This document shows positions 22,304 through 33,355 of a stretch of 64,000 nt of DNA, one piece after another. Source of the stretch: Clarireedia homoeocarpa. Lineage: Eukaryota > Ascomycota > Leotiomycetes > Helotiales > Rutstroemiaceae. Where the stretch lies: positions 1 through 64,000 of the forward strand of contig LNKV01000059.1 in NCBI GenBank assembly GCA_001465935.1, written 5' to 3'. Each line of letters starts with the position of its first letter. The first letter of the stretch is position 1. The position numbers were made by a program, and so were the translations under genes. The notes under the pieces are model-generated. The model was not told the origin of the DNA. It saw only the letters and a program-made list of their open reading frames with translations, and did not search any database.

Positions 22304-24859
22304 ATGCCCGAAATCCCAGTTCAAGACCACGACAACGACAACACTGTCGCAAAGAACGAGAAGCGTCGAAAACACAAATCCAGACCTATAGTTATTGATC
22401 CTGAGACTGGCAAACCTGTCAAAGTACGCAGGAAAAAGACAAAAGACGATCAGTCTGAAGTGACCAACGACACCATGGCCGATGTTGTCCCCGAACTTTC
22501 ACGAAAAGCATCCACGACCGGAACATCGTCTTACCCAGGGCTCAACAAGGATCACAGTAGGGAGGATGTGTTAGGCAGTGTGGTCAGTAGCAGGATTACG
22601 AGCAGCAGGATCTCGAAACGAGACGATGCGCGAGAGGATGTACGATTACCCTCAAGAACAAAGACAGGACCTTACACACCAGAATCTACCGATGTTGACT
22701 CTGAGAAGCATAGAAAATCTGCCGAGAACTTAAGTCGACATAGTTCTACCAAGGATCGCAGACCTCCAAGCCCACCAGATACCGAGTATTCGGAAAAGAA
22801 AAAGTCCTCATCGTCACGAAAGCCAAAGACAACTAAACTGAGGGAAGACTCCGAATTATCGAGGCCCGATTCACGAAATTCGGATTACCGCAGATCGACA
22901 AAGGAAGATCCGTCTACAATTTCATCCAAGTCTAGATCCAAGACGAGCACCCCTCCACGGAAATCCAGTTCGAAGTCTTCCAAAAGCAGTAAACCGGATC
23001 CTTACCAAGGCAGACATCGTGAATCAGAGCTTGACTCTAACGTTACATCTGTGGCACCGAAGAGGACTGGATCCGCACCTCGACATAGACCAACAGAAAT
23101 TGATACCGACTCACCAGACTCTGTCCAGGACTCGTCGCCGAAAACACCGACACAGACTCCCCAATTCCCTCCGGATATCAAACCTACCCCTTCTCCTTAC
23201 TTGCACTTCGATGCATCTTCTGTTAAGTCTAGTGTGTATGGCTCTCCACGCCCTCCTCCACCACCCCCTCCCCCGAATGTGCCGTTAAATGTCCCTAGAG
23301 TTGATTACCTCCTCCAAAACGGCGGACTGGTCCGTCCCGCTCCCAAAACCCTAATTTCGGCTACCCCTACCGACCCAAACTCGTCGAGGACCTCCCCACC
23401 AACGCCCGCGGAAATACAAAAAATCTTTGGACCATACTTCAACGTGTTGAATCAATACGAAACTGTTCTCAACAAGAATGGATCTATTGCAGTTGCTACA
23501 GGATATCGTTCTGTTGCTAGGAGATTGCTGGACAGGCTGGAGAATGTTTTCGCCCGAGAATTATCACCAGATGGCTGCTCTTGTGTCATGTGTCAGAACC
23601 TGGATCTCGAATTCCATGAGGGAAGCAGAGGTCTGGGGTGGGGTGAAGTTTTGGAGTGGGTGAGTGGTCGACGTGAACTCCCTGTCTGGCCCGCTTTTGA
23701 TTTTGCTTCACTGGGCATGAAAACAGTTGATGATTTAGCCGGCTTGGGGATTTCGGGTCATCATCGACCAGGATCACCTGTCAAGATTGACCCGGATGTA
23801 GCGGATGAATTCCGGGAGCATTATCTTCAACAGTCAAGGAAGACCAAGGCATCAGTGGACAAATGGCTTTCTAGCTGCCCAGAGGCAGCATCTGCACCAC
23901 CACAAGAAGTTGATGACGAAACCCTCTCATTTGCTATTCTAACTCATCTTGACCATAATGACCGGCCGGTCTTTAACGCTTTGCTTACTGGCTCCACAAC
24001 GATGCAACCTATTTCCAGAGCGCCAACCCCAATGCGAAAGCAACCACGTACAGATTTTATGATCAAAACTGTCCAGTCTATCCAAAGATTGTATCGTCTG
24101 CCTCTTCCTCCTCGAGACCCAGAAGTTGCCATTTACTTGTTGAAGAATCCCCACGTCCACAATCTTCTCGCAACCATATCTGGAATTGCACCATCCGAAT
24201 GGGAGATCTTGATATCTGGTCGTTTCGATGGGTTTCTGTGGTCCGGGGCTGATACCGAAATAGCTGACGAGTTCCCCTCCCGAGGGCCTACACCTCTTGG
24301 TTCCTTCCGAGGACCCTCGCCTGCAATGAGAAACAATTCGCGTAGTAACACCCCTTTCTCACCTGGGGCTCGTGGATATCCTTCGCGTGGGCCTACGCCT
24401 TCACAACAATACCGACATCCTGTCTCAAACGATGAAGAAACTGAAATTGCTGTTTTAGCTGAAATTGAGCGCGAGATCTATATTGGCATGGAGGCTCTGG
24501 AAGATGCTTTCGAAGGCCTCCACCGAAAGGCCGAGGCCGTTCGCAAAGCTCTTCGTGATCGCAGCGCCGGCCTAGCTATGGCAGCCGACGCGAGAAGAGC
24601 AATTCATCCAGAAATCCTAGCTGGAACTCCTGGTCCTTACTCAGCAGGTCTGGGTCCTGGATATGAAAGACCAAGCTGGGCTGAAGGTGGCAGCGATTTC
24701 GTCAGTGAAGCCGACTGGGATAATGACGATGAGATGATGAGTGAATTGGCACCTGATGACTCGGCGAGTAACATTAGCAGCTCAAGACATCGACGCCCGA
24801 AGCGCAGGAATGAGAGAAGGACGCCTGCCTTGGTGGAAGAGGATGAAGAGGAAGAGTAA
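22304..24859 (+). CDS. Conserved-looking orphan protein, disordered N-terminal half and folded C-terminal half (851 aa)
   Basis: A single open exon starting ATGCCCGAAATC and ending in an acidic EEDEEEE tail. Residues 1-330 are basic and Ser/Thr/Pro-rich, with a Lys/Arg cluster at about 19-48 (NEKRRKHKSR, VRRKKTK; nuclear localisation signal-like) and a polyproline run near 317-326. From about 370 the chain looks folded: FGPYFNVLNQYETVLNKNGS, then a small cysteine cluster CSCVMC at 425-430, then a tryptophan-rich GLGWGEVLEWVSGRRELPVW. A later segment, TDFMIKTVQSIQRLYRLPLP, is also hydrophobic and ordered. Pro/Gly/Arg repeats SRGPTP occur twice near 665-705, and an acidic helix rich in Glu and Ala follows at about 707-770. 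I do not recognise the family. A nuclear or regulatory role is inference from charge and the cysteine cluster only. Confidence 0.82.
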   Translation: MPEIPVQDHDNDNTVAKNEKRRKHKSRPIVIDPETGKPVKVRRKKTKDDQSEVTNDTMADVVPELSRKASTTGTSSYPGLNKDHSREDVLGSVVSSRITSSRISKRDDAREDVRLPSRTKTGPYTPESTDVDSEKHRKSAENLSRHSSTKDRRPPSPPDTEYSEKKKSSSSRKPKTTKLREDSELSRPDSRNSDYRRSTKEDPSTISSKSRSKTSTPPRKSSSKSSKSSKPDPYQGRHRESELDSNVTSVAPKRTGSAPRHRPTEIDTDSPDSVQDSSPKTPTQTPQFPPDIKPTPSPYLHFDASSVKSSVYGSPRPPPPPPPPNVPLNVPRVDYLLQNGGLVRPAPKTLISATPTDPNSSRTSPPTPAEIQKIFGPYFNVLNQYETVLNKNGSIAVATGYRSVARRLLDRLENVFARELSPDGCSCVMCQNLDLEFHEGSRGLGWGEVLEWVSGRRELPVWPAFDFASLGMKTVDDLAGLGISGHHRPGSPVKIDPDVADEFREHYLQQSRKTKASVDKWLSSCPEAASAPPQEVDDETLSFAILTHLDHNDRPVFNALLTGSTTMQPISRAPTPMRKQPRTDFMIKTVQSIQRLYRLPLPPRDPEVAIYLLKNPHVHNLLATISGIAPSEWEILISGRFDGFLWSGADTEIADEFPSRGPTPLGSFRGPSPAMRNNSRSNTPFSPGARGYPSRGPTPSQQYRHPVSNDEETEIAVLAEIEREIYIGMEALEDAFEGLHRKAEAVRKALRDRSAGLAMAADARRAIHPEILAGTPGPYSAGLGPGYERPSWAEGGSDFVSEADWDNDDEMMSELAPDDSASNISSSRHRRPKRRNERRTPALVEEDEEEE

Positions 24860-27220
24860 TAAGTGGATTGATCTATCATACGTTTATGGTGGCTTCTTCA
24901 CGGAAATTTTTGAACATGGAAATGATGAGAGGAATTTTCTTTTTGCAAATTTATGGGACGAGGTCACGAATTGTTTACGAAATGATATCCAAAAGAACGA
25001 GAGTGGCAGCACAATACACGCGCGCGCGCAGAGTATGGAAGTATGGAATTTAGCAGTATTCCAAAGCAAGTGAGCGGATTCCTTGTTTTTGAGGGGATCG
25101 TGGTCGTATTTTTGTGTTTATTGTATGGATAATTAAGAAGCAGATGGAGATGGAAATGGAAATGGTGATGAACAGGGAGGATTATCGATTTGATACTTTT
25201 TTTGTGGGAGTTAGACACTGTGATATCACACAGGAATGGAAAAGGAATAGCATTACAATTCATTCAGATTTCCAAAAAAAAAATAAAAGAAATTCCCTGC
25301 GCAGCTTATGAGACGAGGTAGGTCAGTACAAGACTGGAAATTATAGCAAAAGGTACGCTTGTCCAGCAGGTGAAGTGGAGAAAGAAAGAAAGAAGCTGGA
25401 TTTTCTACTAATAGCTTAACATGGTATCTATCATATACAAATATAAGATCGCCCCGCAACAAACAAACAAACAAACCAAAGTTCAGCCCCTTAAGTTACC
25501 TTTCCTTCTTTCTTTCTGTCAAATATAAGTATCACTCCAGGTCCCAAAAAAAAAATCACCCCCCACCTCCCGTCCCAAAAGTCTTGGGATTGTTTGTTGG
25601 TTGTGCCTTGTGTTTAGCTAGTGTAGCTAGTGTAGCTGGGCGGGTGCGTTTCTTTCTTCTTCTTCTTCTTTTTTATGCTTACTTGACTTGACTTGGCTTA
25701 CTGTATGTTATGTTATGTTACTTTTTTGTGTGGGTTGTGGTTTTGAGTAGGGTGGAGGGTTGCAGGCGGCTCTTTTTTTTTTTTTGGTTGGGGGGGGGGG
25801 GGTTTCTGAAATGGGGAATGCGGAATGCGGAATGGATACGATACGGAATACTAGTGGGTTATGTAAGTTGGCATGTTGGATGGATGGGATGGGATGGGAT
25901 TGGATTCGAAACAAAACAGAGATCTTCGGGTCGGAGGATTCGAGGAGGGCGCTTGGCTAACTTATCTATTGGTGTTGGGGGGGGTTTTGGGGTTTCGAAG
26001 TTTGGTGAGTGGATATCGGGGGTTCTAGTTGCGGAATATTAGAACTATGGTAAGCACGGTACAGTACAGTACAGTACAGTACAGTAAGATGTGGGTTTCC
26101 CCGCGACAAGCGAATGATGGATGGTGGCTATGGAGTGGAGTGGAGTGGAGTGGGATGGGATGGGAAAGGGTTCGCGTTGATCGGGGGGTTGATTTGGGAG
26201 CGAGCGAGCTTGGTTACCTCGTGTGGATGGTGGATGGATGAGTTATATTTGTGATAAGGATAGGATGGGATGGGATGAGGTGAGGTGAGGCAGAATGCAC
26301 GAATGGGATTTCTGTTTGTTTCGTTTCTTCTGCCTAAGGAGGTAGCTTTGACGGATGGAATGGGCGGAGCGGCCAGCGGGAGTGGGTTGACCTTACGTGA
26401 CGGGGTCACAACTCCTTCGTTTTTGTCGATCACTTGTGGGAACCAGAATCCATCCGTCGTCAAAAAATCGACTGAGTGGCTGAGAGGAGGGGGGGGAGAG
26501 GAGTGAGAGAGCCCAGAAACAAGAAGAAAAAAAGCCACGGCCGGCTAACATATACGTTCCTTGCTAATCGACGTCCTTGGTGTGAGGTGAGGCGCTGGGA
26601 AAATGAGGTCTTAGGCAGGCGCTGCGGGATAGGTTTGGCTTTACGTATTGGCAGTTGAGTTAGAGCCTTTGACGGCTTGATTGCTTGCTTTTCTTACAAG
26701 CCACATATGAGCGAGTATGATGGGTATAAAAAAGTGGAGATGGAAGAGGAGGAGAGGAGGAGCAGCAATGAATTAGTCGCTGGTGCTGAGATTGGATCTT
26801 GGAAGATGGGAGGAGGGTTTTTTCGGATCTGGCTTATATGTAGGTAGGCCAGGTCCTGTTCTTGAGGGTTGGAATCTTTTGGCTTTTTTGTTTTCTATAC
26901 TTTTTGTCTGTAGGATTCATTCACTTCTGGTTTAGAAGGACAGTTAGTTACTGCCATCAAATCGACTTTCTTTCTTGGAGGTGTAGTGAACGTGTGTGTA
27001 TGCCTGGTTTGATTTGATCGTTTCTGGATACTTGATTTTGATGGTCATCAATACAGTGACGGTTTGATTGGAATATTATCGCAGGGCCGACGGCAGTACC
27101 AAGGAAGCCTGTCGACGTTGTTCGAAGCTTGACTACACAAAGAGAGTCTGAATAGGCATATACTTTGGGTAGCTTGTTTTATTCCCATCCCATCTTTTTG
27201 TCCTCCTTGCCCTATTCAAC
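24860..27220. other. 2.4-kb intergenic region, simple-repeat and G-rich
   Basis: No supportable gene. Includes A9 near 25265, caaac repeats near 25455-25475, tct repeats near 25655-25672, a T12 run followed by a G12 run at about 25777-25802, a tacag array at about 26057-26086, ggagt repeats near 26136-26152 and gatgg/gggat repeats near 26150-26280. The last 300 bp is the probable promoter and leader of the methyltransferase-like gene. Confidence 0.7.
26057..26086. repeat. Pentanucleotide array (TACAG)n
   Basis: About six copies of tacag in non-coding DNA. Confidence 0.9.
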
Positions 27221-28320
27221 ATGGGTTTACGAGTTGCTCAAGGTATCTATTCATTTCTATTCGATATCTTGACTACAAGTTCATACAGAGAGATCAAATC
27301 GCTAATAATATATCAACAGCCTGCGGACTTTGGTTCTGGATAGCCTTCTCATTCTTCTTCTTCGTTGTCTTCCATCAGTCATCTATCATAATCCCCAGTC
27401 CACGTACCACCTATTCTCACAACCATCAAAATGTCGTCGCACTTACCACTAAACAACGTATGGCCCGTTCCGAACACGCCTGGCGAGAATCTGTGAAACT
27501 CCGCCACGACATGGCATCCAAACATCCTTCATACCCAGATATTCCCTTCTTCCCCGCGCAACAACTCTCCGATTTCAGTAAAACGCCCTACACACTCTGG
27601 GACTTCTTCCCCGCAACCTACACCTGTCCCCACGACATCCAACGCATCGGACGTCTCGGCGACGGCGGAAAATGGGTCTGCGGCATGTCCCTTTACGAGT
27701 CCAAAGCTGCTACCTCCGCCCCAACCCCCGCACTCAACGACGAAAAGGACAGCAACGAAGTAATCATCTACAGCTTCGGCGTCAATGGCGAAAGCACCTT
27801 CGAAGACGAAATGCTCTCCCGCATCCCCACAGCCCAGATATACGCCTATGACTACTCCGTTGACAGCTTCGGCCCTCAACTCTCCCCTGCCTCCGCCTCA
27901 CGGGCCCACTTCTCCAAGGTTGGGCTCGGCGCTACCGATAACAAAATGCGTTCGCCCCCCTTCTACACGCTGCAAACGCTCATGGAATTGAACAACCACA
28001 CTTACATGGATATCCTCAAGATCGACATTGAAGGATCTGAGTACACGGCACTGGACAGCTTTATGGATGCGTGGGAAAGAGAGGGTATCTTACCGATTGG
28101 ACAGGTGATGATCGAGTTGCATTTGGTGGACGATGAGAATGTGCATTTTGAGCGGTTTCTGACGTGGTGGGAGAGGCTCGAGACGTTTGGCATGCGGCCG
28201 ACTTGGTTTGAGACGAATTTGTTGGCGGTGACGTTGGGGGAGGGGAAGACGGATCCCAGGTGTGTGGAGTATGTTTGGGTTAATGCGAGAGATAAGAGGA
28301 GTGTACTGTTGGGGGAGTGA
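27221..28320 (+). CDS. Membrane-anchored FkbM/METTL24-like methyltransferase (340 aa)
   Basis: Two exons, 27221-27242 and 27320-28320, separated by a 77-nt intron with a GTATCT donor and CAACAG acceptor; 1023 nt, 340 aa. A hydrophobic segment at about residues 10-25, behind a short N-terminus with one Arg, predicts a type II membrane protein with the catalytic domain in the lumen. The motif GRLGDGGKWVCG at 118-129 is characteristic of the METTL24-like group. YSFGVNGESTFEDEM at 158-172 resembles the SAM-binding glycine region. DILKIDIEGSEY at 238-249 is the FkbM (Methyltransf_21) signature. Substrate unknown; a Golgi/ER acceptor is suggested by the anchor. The 3' part uses more G/C-third codons than the 5' part, without sign of a break. 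Confidence 0.85.
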
Positions 28321-29100
28321 AGGAAGTGGAGAGCAAATAGAGATAGGAAGGGATCCGCTATGATGAGGTGCAGTGCTCTGTATCTTGTCTCCGAAGATGG
28401 GGTCAAGATTAAAAGGAACCTCCACCTACTTCATTCAGATGTGCACGAGCCTGTGGTACAAACATTCATGAATGGGGGCCAGCAGCCCGGCTAGAACGGT
28501 GCATATAAGATGATGTTATATAGGAGTTCAGGATATTGGTGCCCGGAAACTCACAGGAACCAACAATTCAGTATGTCCAAACAGGAAAATATCAAAATCA
28601 TGAAAGGAAAAATAAATAAAAAAAAAAGAACAAAAAACACACTGAATACCTGTCCAGTCCAATGCAAAGAAGCGCCTCTCTGTTTTCCCTGTGCCGTGTA
28701 AACCCTCGCAAGCATAACGCACAGAAATTACCTCGCTCAGACCCCTCTTCTGTCAATTTCTTATCTTATCACACACATGCACGCACAAGCATGAGCTTTA
28801 CAGTAACATACATATCCACATCCAAATTCGCATCAAGCTCGACGCAATGTGATGAAAGTTTAAGCTTAAGCTCTATCTCTTAAAAGAAAAGCTAGTTAAA
28901 AAAAAATAATTCTCTCCCCTGTGAGATTATATACGGATACAGTATAGGAGAGCTTCTTCATTTCCTTGCATCCCTCCCTTTGCTTGTATAACTACTGAAC
29001 TTTTTCGAGGTTTCGTTCATTCTCTTCTTCAATCGCTGTCGCCCTTTTTACACAATCATATACAACCACACTTTTTTTTCTAGAGGCACGAGTATAGAAA
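28321..29100. other. Intergenic region between the methyltransferase and AYR1-like genes
   Basis: No gene seen. A/T-rich, with A9-type runs near 28619 and 28898. The 3' UTR of the left gene and the promoter of the right gene are expected here. Confidence 0.6.
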
Positions 29101-30404
29101 ATGGCAGATAGACCTACCGTTCTCATCACCGGGTTAGTAATCCCCCCTTCCTCAACCCCCACCCATCCCTCCCTTTTCTCCCCTCTAACCCCCGTCCCGC
29201 ACAGATGTACAGCCGGCGGCATAGGACACTCCCTCGCACTGGACTTCCACTCGCGCAACTACAATGTGATTGCGAGCGCGCGCTCGGCAGACAAGATTGC
29301 GGACCTGAGGGATCTGGGCTTGCGCACTATCGATTTGGATGTTACGGATTCGAAAAGTATCCTGGGCGCGAAGAAGATTGTGGAGGGGTGGATTGAGAAG
29401 GGGGAGCTAGGGGGGTTGGATGTTTTGGTTAATAATGCGTGGGTTTTATAGAGTTTTCTTTGAGGTTAGGTGGAGAGGGGTTGGTAGAATAAGAGGGGAA
29501 GAGGATGGTTAGCGGCAAAGGGGAAGGTTCTGGGGGTTGAGGTTGCGGGGTTGGAGATTGGAGATTGGAATTGGAGTAAAAAGAGAGAAGAGAGAAGAGA
29601 GAAGAGAGAAGAGAGAAGAGAGAAGAGGAATAGGGGAAAGGAAAAAGACAAAAAAATATGCTGACTCTTCCAACAGAGGTCGCAACTGCACCATGCCAGC
29701 CCTAGACGTCGATATCAATGATGCGCGCCACTGCTTCGAGACGAATTTCTTCAGCGTTGTAGAAATGTGTCAGGTCTTCGCACCACTATTGATCAAGCGT
29801 AAAGGGTTGATTGTTAATATTGGGAGTTTGGCTGCTGTGCGTATATCTTCTCCTACCTTTCCCTTCCCTCCATCTCAATGAGCATCTACCTATATATTTC
29901 TCACAATCATCACCTTCATCAAGGGCAAAAACTAACTCTCCAAACCAGATCCTCCCCTACGTCTTCGGCAGCATCTACAACGCCTCCAAAGCCGCCCTAC
30001 ACGCCTACTCGCGCACTCTCCGCCTGGAACTCGCCCCCTTCTCCGTGCGCGTCATGGTCGTCGTCACAGGCGGCGTATCCTCTAACATCGCACGCACACC
30101 ACGCACCCTTCCCCCTACATCACTTTACCTAGAAATCGAAGACGAGTTCCAGAAACGCGTGGTACATAGCCAGGCGGGCGCGATGAGCAATAAGACGTAT
30201 GCGAAAGGGGTGGTGGATGCGGTGGTGAAAGGGGGGAAGAGGACGCTGTGGAGAGGGAACAAGAGTTCGTTGGTTTGGTTTGCGCGGAATTGGGTGGGGA
30301 GTTGGGTTTTTGATTTGGTGCTGCCGGGGATGTTTGGGTTAAGGAAACTAGGGAGGATTTTGAGGGGGAGGGAGAGGATGGGAAAGAGTGGGAAGGAGTT
30401 GTAA
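29101..30404 (+). CDS. AYR1: Short-chain dehydrogenase, probable NADPH-dependent 1-acyl-DHAP reductase
   Basis: Four exons: 29101-29132, 29205-29438, 29677-29836 and 29949-30404; 882 nt, 293 aa. Classical SDR elements are all present: the cofactor loop TGCTAGGIG at 10-18, NNAG at 87-90, the serine of NIGS at 139, and the catalytic YNASK at Tyr152/Lys156. The TGC..GGIG loop and the C-terminal hydrophobic/basic tail fit the Ayr1 group, which reduces 1-acyl-dihydroxyacetone phosphate at lipid droplets and ER for phosphatidic acid synthesis. Assignment inside the large SDR superfamily is by motif pattern only. Donors of introns 1 (GTTAGT), 2 (GTGGGT) and 3 (GTGCGT) are non-consensus, but each junction is supported by protein continuity. 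Intron 2 carries a gagaa purine repeat. Confidence 0.88.
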
Positions 30405-30884
30405 GGGGTGGGGCGGAAAAGGGTTGTGAAGGGAGAAGTAGAAAGGGGTGTGGGAAGGAGTGGAAAGGATTGTGACGGAAGGAGAGGAGAGGGTTCGTGA
30501 ATCAGGCTCTAATAAGGGTGCAGCATAGTTGTGTTCTGGGGGACAAGGTTGTGTAAGTTTGCTGTTGAGATGGATCTTGGGTCCGTTATAATCCAGAGCA
30601 GTAAAATTATATGTAAACCAGTATGAAGTAATGTAATAGAAAAAGACAGATCATAATGCATTTAATTGACATCTACCTACCTGTACGAAGTCACTGCTAC
30701 TTTGGTCAAAAGGAGTGTGCATAGGGTAGCATTCATATTACCAAATGCAACGTAGACATCGAAGGTCTTATTCAGACTCTCAACTCGTATTTATTATTCA
30801 CTTATTATTCACCACGCTACAGCCGCACGTAATCATACGGCACATCATGAAATCATCCTTGTCATCTCATGTCAGCCATTCCAT
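30405..30884. other. Convergent intergenic region
   Basis: About 480 bp between the AYR1-like gene (plus) and the small hydrophilic gene (minus). G-rich near 30405-30500, then A/T-rich. No gene or long repeat seen. Confidence 0.6.
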
Positions 30885-31488
30885 CTAAATCTGCTTTGTT
30901 TCCCTCCCCTCCACCAGCTTATCCAAATCCGAGTCCGAAGCACCCGTCTTATTGAGCGTGTCTTCTTCCGCAGGAGTCAAATCCACGCCCGGTCCAGCCG
31001 AAGCGCGGCTTTCAATCGCACTTTCGCTATTCTTCCCATGTTTCTCGGCTCGGTCGTGCCCTTTAAATGCTGGGTCGTTGGGTCCGTAATGTAACCGTTT
31101 GGATTCGACGTTGGCACCAAGTTGGTCGCTGTGGTTGTGCTTGTTAGTGATATAATACGAAGTATGTACTTTATGCTGTCTGTGGTGGCGCGCAGAAAGG
31201 GCAGTAATAGAGCGGCAGGGAAAACAAGAAATGGATAAGTAGTAAAACATACCCAGTACCAGTCACCACCTCACCTGTAGCACCAGTATCCTGCACGCTT
31301 CTGGGGATGTCCGTGGGGTTTGCTGCGGCACCAGCTAGTGTGCTCTCTGCTGCATTGGTCGGCTCGCCCTCGCCGGGACGTGGCTTCGAAGGAATGATGT
31401 TCATGACTCCTGCGTCGCCGGGGATGGATGTGCCTTTGGCGGCCATATCGAACAGATCACCGCCTTGATGAGGATCGGAAGATGCCAT
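30885..31488 (-). CDS. Small hydrophilic protein of unknown function (159 aa)
   Basis: Two exons, 31488-31253 and 31128-30885, with a 124-nt intron (GTATGT donor, CCACAG acceptor); 480 nt, in frame. The protein has no hydrophobic core: it is rich in Gly, Ala, Asp, Glu and Lys, starts MASSDPHQGGDLFDMAAKG and ends with DLTPAEEDTLNKTGASDSDLD and a charged tail. There are no cysteines, signal peptide or membrane segment. The composition resembles LEA-like or stress/conidiation-associated disordered proteins, but I do not recognise a named family and infer no reaction. The start was chosen as the first ATG of the open exon. Confidence 0.78.
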
Positions 31489-33355
31489 TGCTGCTAAGAT
31501 TGTTTATACGGGTATGGTTGTGGATGATGGTAGTAATGTGCTTGAGAAGCTGATTGCTGATTGTTGGACAGGAATACAGTAGGCTGATTCGAATTGATGA
31601 TTTGAGTTGATTGTCAAGTTAGTTCTCTAGATGTTAGTAGGAGAGTACAGTTTTGTATAGCAATTGATATATATGCATTGGCGTTGACGTGAACATTCAT
31701 CGTCATGGAGGGGTGATATATGAAGTCACTACAACTAAGGTAGCGAAGAGTATTGTCGTCATATATGTGCTGTATGGCTGTATGGCTGAAGCAATTCGTT
31801 CTTTCGATTCAATCGATCCTCGACACTCGATAGGAATCTGAGCACGAGTATCCTCGAGTAGAAACGGTTGATGTCATTAGGAAAGGGACGAACTTTACCC
31901 GTAGAACACAAAATACTTTGGGGTACTCAGCCTCAAGATCTCTCTCGCGTGCCACAGTCCGTACGCGTTCGAACTAGCTCCATCGTGACCAATCCTCATC
32001 TGCTGCAGCCAAGAATACGACCCGCGGATAACAATCGCTTTCCCAACGACAAACAACACGAGCGGCTGAGATATTCTGACGACGGAGATATTCTGACGAC
32101 GGAGATATTCTGACGGCGGTTCGAAACAAACATTGACATGTCTTGTCTCCGCGCTCTGTTCTCCTTTCCCCATACAACACAGCACAACCAAGAATCAATC
32201 GCCTGACCTCAGCAATCTGCCATTTAAGCACCTCGGCAGGCTCGCCAGGGTGTTTCTGGACCTGCAATCAAGCGCCGCTCAATGCCAATCTAAACTTTGC
32301 ATGATCCCGGATGCTCCCCTGACTCGAGGAGGCTACTGCAATGAAAATCACGGGTTGAAGTGTCTCGGGTGAACATTCCCCATACGTTTTGGGAAAGTCC
32401 TCGATTTCTTTTAATAACCTCCTTGTACTGTGCTTGGGTGCTCCACTAGTCGTGGAGGTGGAGGTGGAGGCGATCGGGATTGATTGGCTGAATACCGGAG
32501 TTTTCACTCGCTGAGTCTAATGACTGCATTGGATGATAATTGATTTGATTCACTACGGCATGATTGAGGCACAATGGTTGGTGTTTGCGTGTAGCAACAC
32601 GATACTAGCCTCCATCCATCCATCCATCCATCCACCATCCATTCAATCCATCCATTCAATCCATCCATCCACCCTTCGATACCACCCTTCAGCCATCTCC
32701 TGTAAGCTCCTTTATAACCAGCTCTACCATTCCAGAAGAGATCGCCTCAAACCAAAACTGCAACAAGTCCGCGATGTGGTAGCTGCAAAAACCGGGATCC
32801 GCGCATATAAGTGGGCTTTTCCTTGGCTCCGTTGAAACAAGAATATCCGTTTCAATCGCGCGACCAATACAAGCGAGTGCAACGCCATCCGGCTATTCCA
32901 GATCCCCTTAGCATGCATTCTAGTGTCACAGATTTTGCTTCCCCTGACATTATGTCCTTCACAAATTCACTAAAAGTTGACAATCGTCTCCCTGAGCGTC
33001 CCCGCAAAAAGAGATGATCAAGACTTAAAATGGCCTGGAATCGGGATTGGGTTTACCAGCTAGGGCTGAATCCGCCTAAAATAATGTCTGATTAAATCTC
33101 CCATATTGTCGTTTCCTCCTTGCTGTTTACTCTCTACACTTTTTCGTTCATTCACTCTTTGATACTGTTGTGATCCGGCCGTTGATAGCTCTGGGCCTTT
33201 TCTAGATTTCGTTCCAGGACAGTCATACACATACACGTTGAAGTGCTGGAACATCAGTCGACGTCTGCATTCCGTTTTTTCTTTGTCGATACCCCCATAT
33301 TCATACCTACACCTGCAGCTCAATCAGGCATTGAGCAAGGGGAAAGTGCACATTA
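31489..33355. other. 1.9-kb intergenic region with two small repeats, no supportable gene
   Basis: Divergent promoter region between the small hydrophilic gene (minus) and the acyltransferase gene (plus). It contains a 17-bp x3 tandem repeat at 32068-32118 and a catc tract at about 32611-32675. Open frames of 60-100 codons here on both strands overlap one another and show no protein features. Confidence 0.6.
32068..32118. repeat. 17-bp tandem repeat, three copies
   Basis: Unit gagatattctgacgacg; copies one and two are identical and the third has a single change (gacggcg). Confidence 0.95.

Noticed and set aside
31868..32267. Overlapping 63-98-codon frames on both strands
   Set aside because: Mutually overlapping, no codon or motif support, and partly made of the 17-bp repeat.
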